A program made the position numbers and the translations under genes. Of a DNA stretch of 64,000 nucleotides, positions 1 to 8,361 are shown in pieces. The DNA comes from Oleiagrimonas sp. C23AA (GTDB lineage Bacteria > Pseudomonadota > Gammaproteobacteria > Xanthomonadales > Rhodanobacteraceae). The stretch is from positions 1-64,000 of the forward strand of contig NZ_JAARLY010000004.1 of assembly GCF_011759385.1 (NCBI RefSeq), given 5' to 3'. Under the pieces are notes generated by a model. That model worked only from the letters and a program-made list of their open reading frames with translations. It ran no database searches and was not told the DNA's origin. Positions within the stretch are counted from its first letter, which is position 1; the number at the start of each line of letters is the position of its first letter.

Positions 1-26
1 GACATTTCGTCCGAGGTGAGCCGCTT

Positions 27-54
27 ATCTTACACCAGATTCCGTTGCCGTCAA
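27..54 (-). promoter_or_regulatory. Second rRNA-type promoter (P2), directed out of the left edge
   Basis: On the minus strand a -35 TTGACG (49-54) and a -10 TAAGAT (27-32) are separated by 16 bp. An A/T-rich UP-like tract (57-80) lies just upstream and a GC-rich discriminator follows. Transcription would start near base 20 and run out of the window. Strong tandem promoters with AT-rich upstream tracts are typical of rRNA operons, so a 16S rRNA gene probably lies just left of the window; that gene itself is not visible. Confidence 0.65.
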
Positions 55-146
55 CACCTTTTCGAAATCTTTTTTCGAGCCGTCGACCGAGGCCAACGTG
101 GTGTTTCCGGCCGCCTAACGGTGCGTTGTCAGCGGCAGGGGGGCGA

Positions 147-175
147 ATATTAGAGACCGTCCCCGATCTTGGCAA
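147..175 (-). promoter_or_regulatory. First rRNA-type promoter (P1) with UP element
   Basis: On the minus strand a -35 TTGCCA (170-175) and a -10 TAATAT (147-152) have the optimal 17-bp spacer. Long A-runs (on this strand) at 176-205 form a textbook UP element, and a C-rich discriminator follows the -10. The layout matches rrn P1 promoters. It lies between the tyrS stop and the P2 promoter, and both fire left out of the window. Confidence 0.7.
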
Positions 176-205
176 GCTCTTTTTTCAACTTTTTTTCACA
201 ACGTT

Positions 206-235
206 CGCTTACGGGCGCTGGTCGACCCGTAAGCG
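206..235 (-). terminator. Stem-loop 14 nt after the tyrS stop, no U-tract
   Basis: A perfect 10-bp inverted repeat (206-215 and 226-235) encloses a 10-nt loop. On the minus strand it starts 14 nt after the tyrS stop codon. It is followed by A-runs rather than U-runs, so it is not a canonical intrinsic terminator. It may protect the mRNA 3' end or insulate tyrS from the rRNA-type promoters that follow. Confidence 0.5.
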
Positions 236-249
236 ACTGATTTCACTAT

Positions 250-1458
250 TCAGGCAACCAGGCGCACGCGGGCGAAGTTGCGTTTGCCGATCTGCAGCAC
301 ACCCTCGAAGCCGGCCTGGAAGGTCTGTTGGGCATCTTCGACCACTTGCGAGTCGATGCGCACAGCCCGCTCGCGGATCTTGCGGTTGGCTTCGGAGTTG
401 GATTGGGTCAGCCGCGCTGCGGTCAGCAGTGCCGGCAGCCGCAGGCCTTCATCACTCACCTGGATCTCGTCCAACGGCAACAGTGAGGTGTCGCCCTGCC
501 CGCGCACCACCGCATGCCAACCGGCAATGGCCTGCTCGGCCGCCGCGGCCCCATGGAAACGGGCAGCCAGTTCACGGGCCAGGCGCAGCTTCACGTCGCG
601 CGGGTTCTGCGTGCCGTTGGCGACATCGGCCGCGAGCGTGGCCAGCTCCTCCAGCGAGACGTCGAAGCTGAGCAGCTCGAACCAGCGCCACATCAACTCG
701 TCGCCAATCTTCATGGCCTTGGTGACGATGTCGATGGCCGGTTCATTGATACCGATATAGTTGCCCAGCGACTTGGACATCTTGTTGACGCCGTCCAGGC
801 CCTCCAGCAAGGGCATGGTCAATACCACCTGGGGCGGCTGGCCGTAGTGCTCCTGCAGCATGCGCCCCATCAGCAGATTGAACTTCTGGTCGGTACCGCC
901 GAGTTCGACATCGGCCTTGAGCGCCACCGAGTCGTAGCCCTGCACCAGCGGATACATGAACTCATGGATGGCGATCGGCTGCTGCGCGGCATAGCGCTTG
1001 GCAAAGTCGTCGCGCTCCAGCATGCGCGCCACGGTGTGGCGCGAGGCCAGCCGGATCATGTCGGCCGCGCCCATCTGGCCGAACCACTCGTTGTTGAAAC
1101 GCAGTTCGGTCTTGTCGCGGTCCAACACCTTATAGACCTGCTCGGCGTAGGTTTCGGCGTTGACCTTCACATCTTCCGGTGTGAGCGGCTTACGCGTGGC
1201 GTTCTTGCCGGTGGGGTCGCCGATCATGCCGGTGAAGTCACCGATCAGGAAGATCACCGTGTGCCCCAGGTCCTGGAACTGGCGCATCTTGTTCAGCAGC
1301 ACCGTGTGGCCCAGATGCAGATCGGGAGCGGTGGGGTCGAAACCGGCCTTGATGCGCAACGACCGCCCCTGCTTCAGGCGTTCGGTCAGCTCCTCCACCT
1401 TGATGATCTCATCCGCGCCGCGGCCGATAAGAGCCAGTGCCTGCTCAATGTCGTTCAT
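250..1458 (-). CDS. tyrS: Tyrosyl-tRNA synthetase
   Basis: Class I aminoacyl-tRNA synthetase that charges tRNA-Tyr with tyrosine in the cytoplasm. The HIGH-type motif (HLGH, about residue 50) and the KMSKS loop (KMSKSLGNY, about 225) are intact. A C-terminal S4-like RNA-binding segment follows ([13 protein letters not shown]). At 402 aa it fits the longer bacterial TyrRS class. The start at 1458 is chosen over an in-frame ATG at 1479 because an AGAGGA ribosome site lies just upstream of the 1458 ATG and the seven extra residues do not look conserved. It is divergent from the M23 peptidase gene and is followed by rRNA-type promoters, an arrangement I recall from other Xanthomonadales. Confidence 0.96.
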   Translation of the reverse strand: MNDIEQALALIGRGADEIIKVEELTERLKQGRSLRIKAGFDPTAPDLHLGHTVLLNKMRQFQDLGHTVIFLIGDFTGMIGDPTGKNATRKPLTPEDVKVNAETYAEQVYKVLDRDKTELRFNNEWFGQMGAADMIRLASRHTVARMLERDDFAKRYAAQQPIAIHEFMYPLVQGYDSVALKADVELGGTDQKFNLLMGRMLQEHYGQPPQVVLTMPLLEGLDGVNKMSKSLGNYIGINEPAIDIVTKAMKIGDELMWRWFELLSFDVSLEELATLAADVANGTQNPRDVKLRLARELAARFHGAAAAEQAIAGWHAVVRGQGDTSLLPLDEIQVSDEGLRLPALLTAARLTQSNSEANRKIRERAVRIDSQVVEDAQQTFQAGFEGVLQIGKRNFARVRLVA

Positions 1459-1584
1459 GGGTTCCTCTATATAGGGCATGGTGACAGTCGGGTTTCAATC
1501 GAACGAAAAACGACTTCACCGAACTGAATCGAGTTAATTGGCTGTTAACCAAAGCTGCCTCGCAACATCTTGAAAAGAAAGGCG

Positions 1585-1614
1585 TTGACGGGCTTTACAC
1601 AGACTGGCTATGGT
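1585..1614 (+). promoter_or_regulatory. Sigma-70-type promoter of the M23 peptidase gene
   Basis: TTGACG (1585-1590) and TATGGT (1609-1614) are separated by 18 bp. Transcription would begin near 1621, about 42 nt before the ATG at 1663. This favours the 1663 start over an upstream in-frame ATG at 1570, which would lie inside or before the promoter. Confidence 0.5.
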
Positions 1615-1662
1615 ACCTGTCGTCGCATTACTTTCACACTTCAAACGGGCGCGGGGAGCACG

Positions 1663-3120
1663 ATGGGTCAGCAGCACAGCGGGCGTCTGGCGCACAGCGC
1701 AAGGCGCGAAGCCATTCGCCGCAAGGCGCAACGCCGCCACGAAAACTTCTATAAACGCTGTGCGCACTGGTCGCTGGGCCAGGGTGACACCGCCACCTCC
1801 CTGAACTGGAAGCGCGAACACTGGATCCTGGCCGGCACGGCGCTGCTGGTGGTGCTGCTTTCGGCCGTGGTGATTCCGGCCTGGGCCAACGCCATGACAC
1901 CGCCGCCGGCGCCTACGGTACACCAGGTCACGGCGCTGCCGCTGCCCAAGCTTCCCGAATCGGCCAAACAAGCCCCGTTGCCGGCACAATGGCACACCGT
2001 GCATGTTCAGCCGGGGCAAACCCTGTCCGACATTTTCCAGTCGCAGGGGCTGAACTTCTCCGACCTGCAGCAGGTGCTGTCCTCGGCCAAGGATGCGCAG
2101 GTGCTGCGCAATATCCACCCGGGTGACGAGTTTTCGTTCCTGATTGGTCCAGGCGGCGCCTTCAAGGGCATTCGCTTCGACCAGGACGACACCCACCGCG
2201 TGGTGATGCGCGTCAACGGCGATGCCATGACCCACAAGGTGGTGGCACGCGAGCTGGAGCGCCGCGAGCACATGGCCAGCGGCGTGATCACCTCGTCGCT
2301 GTTCGGCGCTGGCGCCAAGGCGGGCTTGAGCGAAGCGATGATCGTGGAGCTGGCCGATGTCTTCAAATACGATGTCGACTTCATCAAGGACATCCGCAAG
2401 GGCGACCGCTTCACGGTGATCTACGACGATGTCTACCGCGATGGCGCCTACCTGCATCATGGCGACATCATCGCCGCCGAGTTCTACAACCGTGGTCAGC
2501 GCTACACCGCCTATCGCTTCAAGAAACCCGATGGCAGCTATGCCTACTACGACGAGAGCGGCCGCCCGCTGCAGCGCGGCCTGCTACGCACGCCGGTGAA
2601 GTTCAGCCGCATCTCCTCGCGCTTCAGCCTGGCCCGCAAGCACCCGGTGCTCGGTTACACGCGCGCACACAAGGGTGTGGACTACGCTGCGCCCACCGGC
2701 ACGCCGATCCACGCCGCCGGCAACGGCACCATCACCTATCGTGGCTGGGCGCGCGGCTTTGGCAACTTCATCAAGATCAAGCACAACGCCGAATACACCA
2801 CCGCCTACGGCCATATGTCGCGCTTTGCCAAGGGCCTGCATGTGGGCAGCCACGTCACCCAGGGCGAGGTGATCGGCTTTGTCGGCATGACCGGTCTGGC
2901 CACCGGCCCGCACCTGCATTATGAAGTGCGCGTGTACGGCAAGCAGCGCAATCCGCTGACGGTGACCATGCCCAAGCCCAAGCCGCTGGCGCCGAAGCTG
3001 CTGGCCACGTTCAAACAGCGCATCAAGCCGATGGTGGCGCGCATCGACGCCATGGATCACGACATGCGTCTGGCGATGAACACCCCCGGCAAGAACGGCG
3101 CCTCCGCCGGCATGCAGTAA
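1663..3120 (+). CDS. Membrane-anchored M23 peptidoglycan endopeptidase (MepM/YebA-like)
   Basis: Zinc metalloendopeptidase predicted to cut peptide cross-links in periplasmic murein so the wall can expand. The order is a basic cytoplasmic tail, one membrane segment (about residues 54-76), a proline-rich linker, a LysM/OapA-like segment (about 108-150) and a C-terminal Peptidase_M23 domain. Zinc ligands are visible in HKGVDY and in HLHYE. The length (485 aa) is close to E. coli MepM. The 1663 start has a GGGGAG ribosome site five bases upstream and suits the mapped promoter. anmK begins 6 bp after the stop, so the two are probably co-transcribed, which joins murein cleavage to muropeptide recycling. 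Confidence 0.9.
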   Translation: MGQQHSGRLAHSARREAIRRKAQRRHENFYKRCAHWSLGQGDTATSLNWKREHWILAGTALLVVLLSAVVIPAWANAMTPPPAPTVHQVTALPLPKLPESAKQAPLPAQWHTVHVQPGQTLSDIFQSQGLNFSDLQQVLSSAKDAQVLRNIHPGDEFSFLIGPGGAFKGIRFDQDDTHRVVMRVNGDAMTHKVVARELERREHMASGVITSSLFGAGAKAGLSEAMIVELADVFKYDVDFIKDIRKGDRFTVIYDDVYRDGAYLHHGDIIAAEFYNRGQRYTAYRFKKPDGSYAYYDESGRPLQRGLLRTPVKFSRISSRFSLARKHPVLGYTRAHKGVDYAAPTGTPIHAAGNGTITYRGWARGFGNFIKIKHNAEYTTAYGHMSRFAKGLHVGSHVTQGEVIGFVGMTGLATGPHLHYEVRVYGKQRNPLTVTMPKPKPLAPKLLATFKQRIKPMVARIDAMDHDMRLAMNTPGKNGASAGMQ

Positions 3121-3126
3121 GCGCCC

Positions 3127-4248
3127 ATGCCGGACCGCGATGCGCTCTTCATCGGGCTGATGTCCGGCACCAGCGTGGATGGCATCGATGCGGCGCTGTG
3201 TCGCTTTGAGGGTAGCCAGGTGCAGACGCTCGCCGCGCACAATCACGCCTGGCCAGAGCGGTTGCGTGAGCAGCTGCTGGCGGTGGCGCAAGGCGAGCGC
3301 CAGCTGGACCTGGATCGCTATGGGCAGCTGGATGTGGCAGTGGGCCAGCAGTTTGCCGCCGCCACGCTGGCGTTGCTCAAGCGCGCCGGGGCCGCCGCCG
3401 CCGAGGTCACCGCGATTGGCTCACACGGCCAGACCATCCGCCACCGCCCCTATGGCGACACGCCTTTCACCTTGCAGATTGGCGATGCCAGCGTCATTGC
3501 CGAGCGTACCGGCATCGACACCGTGGCCGATTTTCGCCGCGCCGATGTCGCCGCCGGCGGCCAGGGCGCACCGCTGATGCCCGCCTTTCATGCCGCCGTG
3601 CTGGGCGCCGACAGCGCCTGCCAGGTGGTGTTGAACCTGGGCGGCATTGCCAACATCACCGTGCTCGGCGCCGACCGGGTGCTGGGGCTGGATACCGGTC
3701 CGGCCAACGGTTTGATGGACGCCTGGTGCCAGCGCCATACCGGCCAGCGCTTCGACGCCGGCGGTGCCTTTGCCGCCAGCGGCAAGCATGACGACGTGTT
3801 GCTCTCGGCGATGCTGGCCGACCCCTATTTCTCCCAACCGGCGCCCAAGAGCACCGGCCGCGAATACTTTCACCTGGCCTGGCTCGAGCGCTTTGGCGTG
3901 GCGGCCCTGGCGCCGGCCGACGTGCAGGCCACGCTGCTGGCGCTGACCGCGCAAAGCGTGGCCGACGCGGTGCACCGGCATGCGCCGAACAGCACGCGCG
4001 TACTGGTCTGTGGCGGTGGCGTGCACAATGAGGTACTGATGCAGGCGCTGACCGCGGCGTTGCCGGCGCGGCGCGTGCAAAGCGTGGCCACCATCGGCCT
4101 GGACCCGGATCACGTGGAAGCGGCCGGATTCGCCTGGCTGGCCATGCGCCGACTGCGCGGCCTCCCCGGCAATCTGCCAGCGGTTACCGGCGCCGCCGGG
4201 CCTCGGCTGCTCGGCGTGTGTTATGCCGCCCCTCGCCCAGTGCGATAG
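3127..4248 (+). CDS. anmK: Anhydro-N-acetylmuramic acid kinase
   Basis: Cytoplasmic kinase of the murein recycling pathway. It opens and phosphorylates 1,6-anhydro-MurNAc to MurNAc-6-phosphate using ATP. The family signatures [12 protein letters not shown] (N-terminus), [20 protein letters not shown] and [12 protein letters not shown] are all present, and the length (373 aa) is normal. It follows the M23 endopeptidase by 6 bp, presumably in one transcript. The muropeptide importer gene ampG lies 0.4 kb downstream on the other strand, so import and first cytosolic processing are encoded side by side. Confidence 0.95.
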   Translation: MPDRDALFIGLMSGTSVDGIDAALCRFEGSQVQTLAAHNHAWPERLREQLLAVAQGERQLDLDRYGQLDVAVGQQFAAATLALLKRAGAAAAEVTAIGSHGQTIRHRPYGDTPFTLQIGDASVIAERTGIDTVADFRRADVAAGGQGAPLMPAFHAAVLGADSACQVVLNLGGIANITVLGADRVLGLDTGPANGLMDAWCQRHTGQRFDAGGAFAASGKHDDVLLSAMLADPYFSQPAPKSTGREYFHLAWLERFGVAALAPADVQATLLALTAQSVADAVHRHAPNSTRVLVCGGGVHNEVLMQALTAALPARRVQSVATIGLDPDHVEAAGFAWLAMRRLRGLPGNLPAVTGAAGPRLLGVCYAAPRPVR

Positions 4249-4332
4249 CCGAAACAGCGCCTTCCGTCCTATCGCTATCAGCCACGTCTAATCCAGGCGC
4301 CCAGCCATACACTCGATTAGACAGCGCGAACG

Positions 4333-4629
4333 CTAGTCCTGGCTTGCGCTGTCCTCGCGGCGAGCGCCAAAACCGTCGGGCGTACTGGCCATCGCTTCCA
4401 GTGCAGACTGGAAAGCGGCCGCCTCATCGGCGTCCCAGGTGCCGCCCAGGTGGGCGATGTCCTGCAGCTCGCGGCTGTGTTCGCCAAAGCCTTCGCCATC
4501 GGCCAGACCCAGGCCATGGCGCAGCGCGTGCAGGACGACGTCGTTGATCGACCATCCGCGCTCGCGTGCCAGCGTCTTGATGCGCTCGGCCATGGGGTCA
4601 TCAATGTGGCGTACCAGAATGTCCGACAT
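4333..4629 (-). CDS. Small ribbon-helix-helix-like protein
   Basis: A 98-aa protein whose N-terminus (ILVRHIDDPMAERIKTLARE, then GWSINDVVLHALRHGLGL) resembles the ribbon-helix-helix fold of FitA/Arc-type repressors and antitoxins: a beta strand with a paired basic residue followed by two helices. The acidic C-terminal half has no recognisable domain. No PIN or other toxin gene adjoins it, so it may be a solitary DNA-binding regulator rather than half of a toxin-antitoxin pair. It lies 24 bp upstream of nothing on its own strand but 24 bp after the ampG stop side is clear, i.e. ampG ends at 4654 and this gene starts at 4629, so both could share the ampG transcript. Confidence 0.6.
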   Translation of the reverse strand: MSDILVRHIDDPMAERIKTLARERGWSINDVVLHALRHGLGLADGEGFGEHSRELQDIAHLGGTWDADEAAAFQSALEAMASTPDGFGARREDSASQD

Positions 4630-4653
4630 GGCGCCCTCCCGCGCCGTGAGCCC

Positions 4654-5949
4654 TCAGTCTGCCTGTGCTTGCCGCCGCCGGTTCAGCCGCGGCCACAGCC
4701 AGGCCATCAACAGCAGTGTAGGCACAATCGAAACTGCACTGAATACGAAAAAGCCTATATAGCCCCACGCCGCCACAATGTATCCGGAAACGCCGCCCAC
4801 CAGCTTGCCTGGCAGGAACGCCAGCGAGCTGAGCAGGGCGTACTGCGTGGCGGTGTAGTGCTTGTCCGACAATCCCGACATGAACGCCACTAGCACCGTG
4901 CCGGCAAAGCCCTGCGAGATGTTGTCGCCGGAAATGGTCGCCACGAAGGTCCACAACTGGCCCGGATACACCGCCATCAGAATATAAAGCAGATTGGACA
5001 GCGCCAGCGCCAGTGCCGCGATCACCAGCGTGCGGCGCATGCCCCAGGCGGCCACGGCCACGCCACCGGCAAAAGCGCCGGCGATGCCGACCCACACGCC
5101 GTAAAGTTTGGACACCGTGGCGATGTCGCCGGTGGTAAAGCCCGAGTCGATGTAGAACGGCCCGGCAATGACGCCCAGCATCTGGTCGGGCAACTTGAAC
5201 AGGCCGACGAAGGCCAGCAGCGCCAGCCCCAGCGCCCAGCCATTGCGCTGGAAGAAGTCGCGGAACGGCTTGATGTAGTCGGCACGCAGATCGACCTTGT
5301 GCACGCCCTCGTCGCCGGGCGGCACCGGTTCGCGCACCAGCAGCGTGGTCACCGTCGGCACCACCGCCAATGCCGCCATGGTCAGATAGGCTACCTGCCA
5401 GGAAATCTCCGACAGGAACAGCGCCACCGCGCCGCCACAGATCAGGCCGATGCGATAACCCAGTGTGGAAGTGGCCGCCAGCGCCGCCTGCGCCTCGATG
5501 GGTGCGATTTCGATGCGATAGGCATCGATCATGGTGTCCTGGGTGGCGCCGGCCAGCGCCGTCAGGCCCACCAGCACCAGGAACAGCGGCACCGAATGGG
5601 CGGGGCCGACCACGCCCATCGCCACCAGCCCGCCGATCAGCAGCAGCTGCGCGGGAAACAGCCAGCCGCGCCGGCGCCCCAGCCGCCCGAACAGCGGCAG
5701 GCGATGCGCATCAAGCAGCGGCGACCAGACAAACTTGAGCACGTACAAGAGGCTGATGAAGCTGACCAGGCCAATCGGCCCCAACCCCCAGCCGGACGTG
5801 CGCAGCCAGATCGACAGCGTATAGCCCACCAGCAGAAATGGCAGGCCCGAGCCGAAACCCAGAAAGAACAGCGTCAGTGCCGACGGCGTCTTGAAGGCAT
5901 CGATGACGCCACGCCAGCCGCGCGGCTTGGCAGGAGCTGTATCGGTCAC
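4654..5949 (-). CDS. ampG: AmpG-type muropeptide permease (MFS)
   Basis: Inner-membrane major facilitator that imports GlcNAc-anhydroMurNAc peptides for murein recycling and, in many species, beta-lactamase induction. The 431-aa sequence is largely hydrophobic with about 12-14 membrane spans. Its N-terminal signature (FLGFGSGLPFLLVGYTLSIW, then KFVWSPLLDAHRLP) is characteristic of AmpG. The start codon is GTG at 5949, one base after the xthA stop (5951-5953), so translation is probably coupled to xthA. anmK, which acts on the imported sugar, is close by in the opposite direction. Confidence 0.9.
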   Translation of the reverse strand: MTDTAPAKPRGWRGVIDAFKTPSALTLFFLGFGSGLPFLLVGYTLSIWLRTSGWGLGPIGLVSFISLLYVLKFVWSPLLDAHRLPLFGRLGRRRGWLFPAQLLLIGGLVAMGVVGPAHSVPLFLVLVGLTALAGATQDTMIDAYRIEIAPIEAQAALAATSTLGYRIGLICGGAVALFLSEISWQVAYLTMAALAVVPTVTTLLVREPVPPGDEGVHKVDLRADYIKPFRDFFQRNGWALGLALLAFVGLFKLPDQMLGVIAGPFYIDSGFTTGDIATVSKLYGVWVGIAGAFAGGVAVAAWGMRRTLVIAALALALSNLLYILMAVYPGQLWTFVATISGDNISQGFAGTVLVAFMSGLSDKHYTATQYALLSSLAFLPGKLVGGVSGYIVAAWGYIGFFVFSAVSIVPTLLLMAWLWPRLNRRRQAQAD

Positions 5950-5950
5950 G

Positions 5951-6721
5951 TCAGGCGTAGTCCACGGTGAACGGGGCGTGGTCGGAGAAGCGCTCGTCGC
6001 GATACACCGCGCAATCGGTCACGCGCTGGCCCAGCGCCGGCGTCACCACCTGGTAATCGATGCGCCAACCCACGTTGTTGGCCCAGGCCTGGCCACGGTT
6101 GGACCACCAGGTGTATTCGTTGTCGGCATCGGGTTTCACAGCGCGGAAGGCATCGACCCAGCCATCGCCATCGATCAGGCCGTTCATCCAGGCCCGCTCC
6201 TCGGGCAGGCAGCCCGAATTTTTCTGGTTGGACTTCCAGTTCCTGATGTCCTTCTCGCTGCGCACGATGTTCCAGTCACCACACAGCACGTAATCGCGCC
6301 CGGAGGCCAGCCACTCGGCCAGAATTGGCGCGAACCAGTCCATCATGCGGTACTTGTACTGCTGGCGCTCGTCGCCGGAGCTGCCCGACGGCCAGTACAG
6401 CGAAACCACGCTCAGGTTGCCGAAACGCGCCTCGATATAGCGCCCCTCGCGGTCGAAGTCCTCGTTGCCCAGCTGGGTGATCACCTCGTCGGGCTCGCGG
6501 CGCGCGTAAATGGCCACGCCCGAATAACCTTTTTTGCAGCGCGCATCGTGATAGAAGCAATGGTGACCGTCGGGGCGATACATTGGATCGGTCAGCTGAT
6601 CTTCCTGCGCCTTGGTCTCCTGGATGCAGACCACATCGGCCTGCTGGGCCTCAAGCCACTGGAAAAAGCCCTTGCGGCCGGCCGAGCGGATGCCATTGGC
6701 GTTCAGCGAAATGATGCGCAT
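5951..6721 (-). CDS. xthA: Exodeoxyribonuclease III / AP endonuclease
   Basis: Metal-dependent DNA repair enzyme that nicks at abasic sites and has 3' exonuclease and phosphatase activity. The 256-aa protein begins MRIISLNANGIRSA, carries the catalytic glutamate in CIQETKAQ, and ends with the SDHAPFTVDY block typical of the EEP superfamily. The open frame continues upstream past this ATG, but 6721 fits the family N-terminus and has GGGAGA just upstream. ampG starts one base after its stop. It diverges from pyrE across 156 bp, as xth and pyrE do in several gammaproteobacteria. Confidence 0.93.
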   Translation of the reverse strand: MRIISLNANGIRSAGRKGFFQWLEAQQADVVCIQETKAQEDQLTDPMYRPDGHHCFYHDARCKKGYSGVAIYARREPDEVITQLGNEDFDREGRYIEARFGNLSVVSLYWPSGSSGDERQQYKYRMMDWFAPILAEWLASGRDYVLCGDWNIVRSEKDIRNWKSNQKNSGCLPEERAWMNGLIDGDGWVDAFRAVKPDADNEYTWWSNRGQAWANNVGWRIDYQVVTPALGQRVTDCAVYRDERFSDHAPFTVDYA

Positions 6722-6877
6722 GAGTCTCCCGGAAAAAGCGTCTACGAATAAGCGACACACCGTGTCGGCATGCCCAGCGCGCATCATAGCAATGCACGGC
6801 ACCGCTGCGGCCGTGGCGGCATGATCGGCTACCATCGCAGGCAACGGCCCGAACTTGGCAAAAAGGAAACGCGATCC

Positions 6878-7525
6878 GTGCAAGCCTTCCAGCGCGACTT
6901 CATCGACCTGACCCTGCAACGCGGCGTACTGCGCTTTGGCCAGTTCACGCTCAAGTCCGGCCGCGTCAGCCCGTACTTCTTCAACATGGGACACATCGAC
7001 AGCGGCCGCGCGCTGGCCGAGCTGGGTCGTGCCTATGCCCATGCCGCCATCGAAGCGGGCATCGAGTTCGACATGCTGTTTGGCCCGGCCTACAAGGGCA
7101 TCCCGCTGGCCTGCGCCACCGCCATCGCGCTGGCCGACCAGCACGGGCGCGATGTGCCGTTTGCCTACAACCGCAAGGAAGCCAAGGCCCATGGCGAAGG
7201 TGGCACGCTGGTCGGCGCGCCGCTCAAGGGCAAGGTGCTGGTGGTCGATGACGTGATGACGGCCGGCACCGCGGTGCGTGAGTCGCTGCGTCTGATCACC
7301 GAGCACGGCGCCACGCCGGCCGGCGTGCTGATCGCCATGGATCGCCAGGAACGCGGCCAGGGCGAGCACTCGGCGGTGCAGGAGCTGGCCGCCGAATACG
7401 GCATGCCGGTGGTGGCCATCGCCAGTCTGGCCGATGTGCTCGAGTACGCCGGCGAGCGTGAGACACTGCGCGAAGCCCATGCGCAGCTGCTCGATTACCG
7501 TCGCCAATACGGCGTCGAGGCCTGA
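6878..7525 (+). CDS. pyrE: Orotate phosphoribosyltransferase
   Basis: Fifth step of de novo pyrimidine synthesis: orotate plus PRPP gives orotidine 5'-monophosphate. The PRPP-binding loop is clear ([14 protein letters not shown]), as are [14 protein letters not shown] near the N-terminus and the catalytic-loop segment [14 protein letters not shown]. The start is a GTG at 6878 preceded by AAGGAAA. It gives 215 aa, matching the family length, whereas the longer open frame adds about 36 non-conserved residues. A weak -10 (TACCAT, 6830-6835) lies in the gap shared with xthA. Confidence 0.95.
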   Translation: MQAFQRDFIDLTLQRGVLRFGQFTLKSGRVSPYFFNMGHIDSGRALAELGRAYAHAAIEAGIEFDMLFGPAYKGIPLACATAIALADQHGRDVPFAYNRKEAKAHGEGGTLVGAPLKGKVLVVDDVMTAGTAVRESLRLITEHGATPAGVLIAMDRQERGQGEHSAVQELAAEYGMPVVAIASLADVLEYAGERETLREAHAQLLDYRRQYGVEA

Positions 7526-7581
7526 AGCGACGCGCGCCAGCGCCCATGGCTATACTGCAACGAACCAGGAGACCTGTTTCC

Positions 7582-8265
7582 ATGCGCCACACGCGGCTTG
7601 TCGCCACCATTGCAGCCACCCTCGCCCTGGCCGCGGGTGCTTCGGCGCGCGCCCAGCACGGCAAGGCCGATGCCTACCACTACCGATGGACCGACAGCCA
7701 CGGCCAGGCGCATTACAGTGACAGCCTGACCCAGGACGCCATCAACCACGGCTACCAGGTACTCAACAATGCTGGTTTGGTGGTGCGCAAGGTGAAGCGA
7801 CCACTGACCGCCGCCGAGCGGGCCGACGCCGAGGCTCGCGATCAAGCCGCGGCCGACAAGCGCGATGCCGACGCCCGCCGCCAGCGCGAGGATGCGCAGC
7901 TTCTGGCCGCCTATCCCACCTACGCCGACTTCAAGACGGCGCAGCAGGCCGAGCTCGATCACCTGGATCAGTCGATCCACACCACGCAGTTGAACCTGAG
8001 CACGCAGGAGCAGGCATTGTCAGACCTGCTCAACCATGCCGCTGACCTGGAAAGCGCCAACAAGCCGGTGCCCAAGTTCCTCAACGACCGCATCGCCAAG
8101 CAGCGCAAGGCCGTGCGTGAGCAGCGTGACACCCTTTCCCATCTTCAAGATGAGCGTCGCCAGGCCAGTCAGCGCGAAGCCAAACAGCTGGAACACTACC
8201 GCCAGCTGCGCGATGCGCAGGATGCACGCGATCATGACCAGGGCGATGGTCACGCGGACGACTGA
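7582..8265 (+). CDS. Exported DUF4124 / coiled-coil protein
   Basis: A 227-aa protein with a Sec signal peptide (about residues 1-24, ending near ASARA). A short DUF4124-like segment follows (YHYRWTDSHGQAHYSDSL), and then a long charged stretch rich in Ala, Arg, Asp and Gln from about residue 75 to the end that should form coiled coil. DUF4124 proteins are common in Xanthomonadales and pseudomonads and have no agreed function. The 7582 start has an AGGAGA site upstream. A strong bidirectional terminator follows. Confidence 0.8.
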   Translation: MRHTRLVATIAATLALAAGASARAQHGKADAYHYRWTDSHGQAHYSDSLTQDAINHGYQVLNNAGLVVRKVKRPLTAAERADAEARDQAAADKRDADARRQREDAQLLAAYPTYADFKTAQQAELDHLDQSIHTTQLNLSTQEQALSDLLNHAADLESANKPVPKFLNDRIAKQRKAVREQRDTLSHLQDERRQASQREAKQLEHYRQLRDAQDARDHDQGDGHADD

Positions 8266-8295
8266 GCCGCGGCGCGTTCCTGCCAAGTCATGGCA

Positions 8296-8332
8296 CAAAA
8301 AAGGCCGGCCCGCAGCGGGCCGGCCTTTTTTT
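8296..8332. terminator. Bidirectional intrinsic terminator
   Basis: A long GC stem (about 15 bp counting the flanking A/T pairs) with a 3-nt loop is flanked by an A-run on the left and a T-run on the right. It can therefore end transcripts from both sides: the DUF4124 gene on plus and algC on minus. Confidence 0.9.
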
Positions 8333-8361
8333 CATCGTCGCCTAGAGGCGAAGGTCGAACC

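Noticed and set aside
6722-7507. In-frame upstream extension of xthA on the minus strand
   Set aside because: It runs antisense through pyrE. The xthA family N-terminus and the ribosome site both point to 6721.
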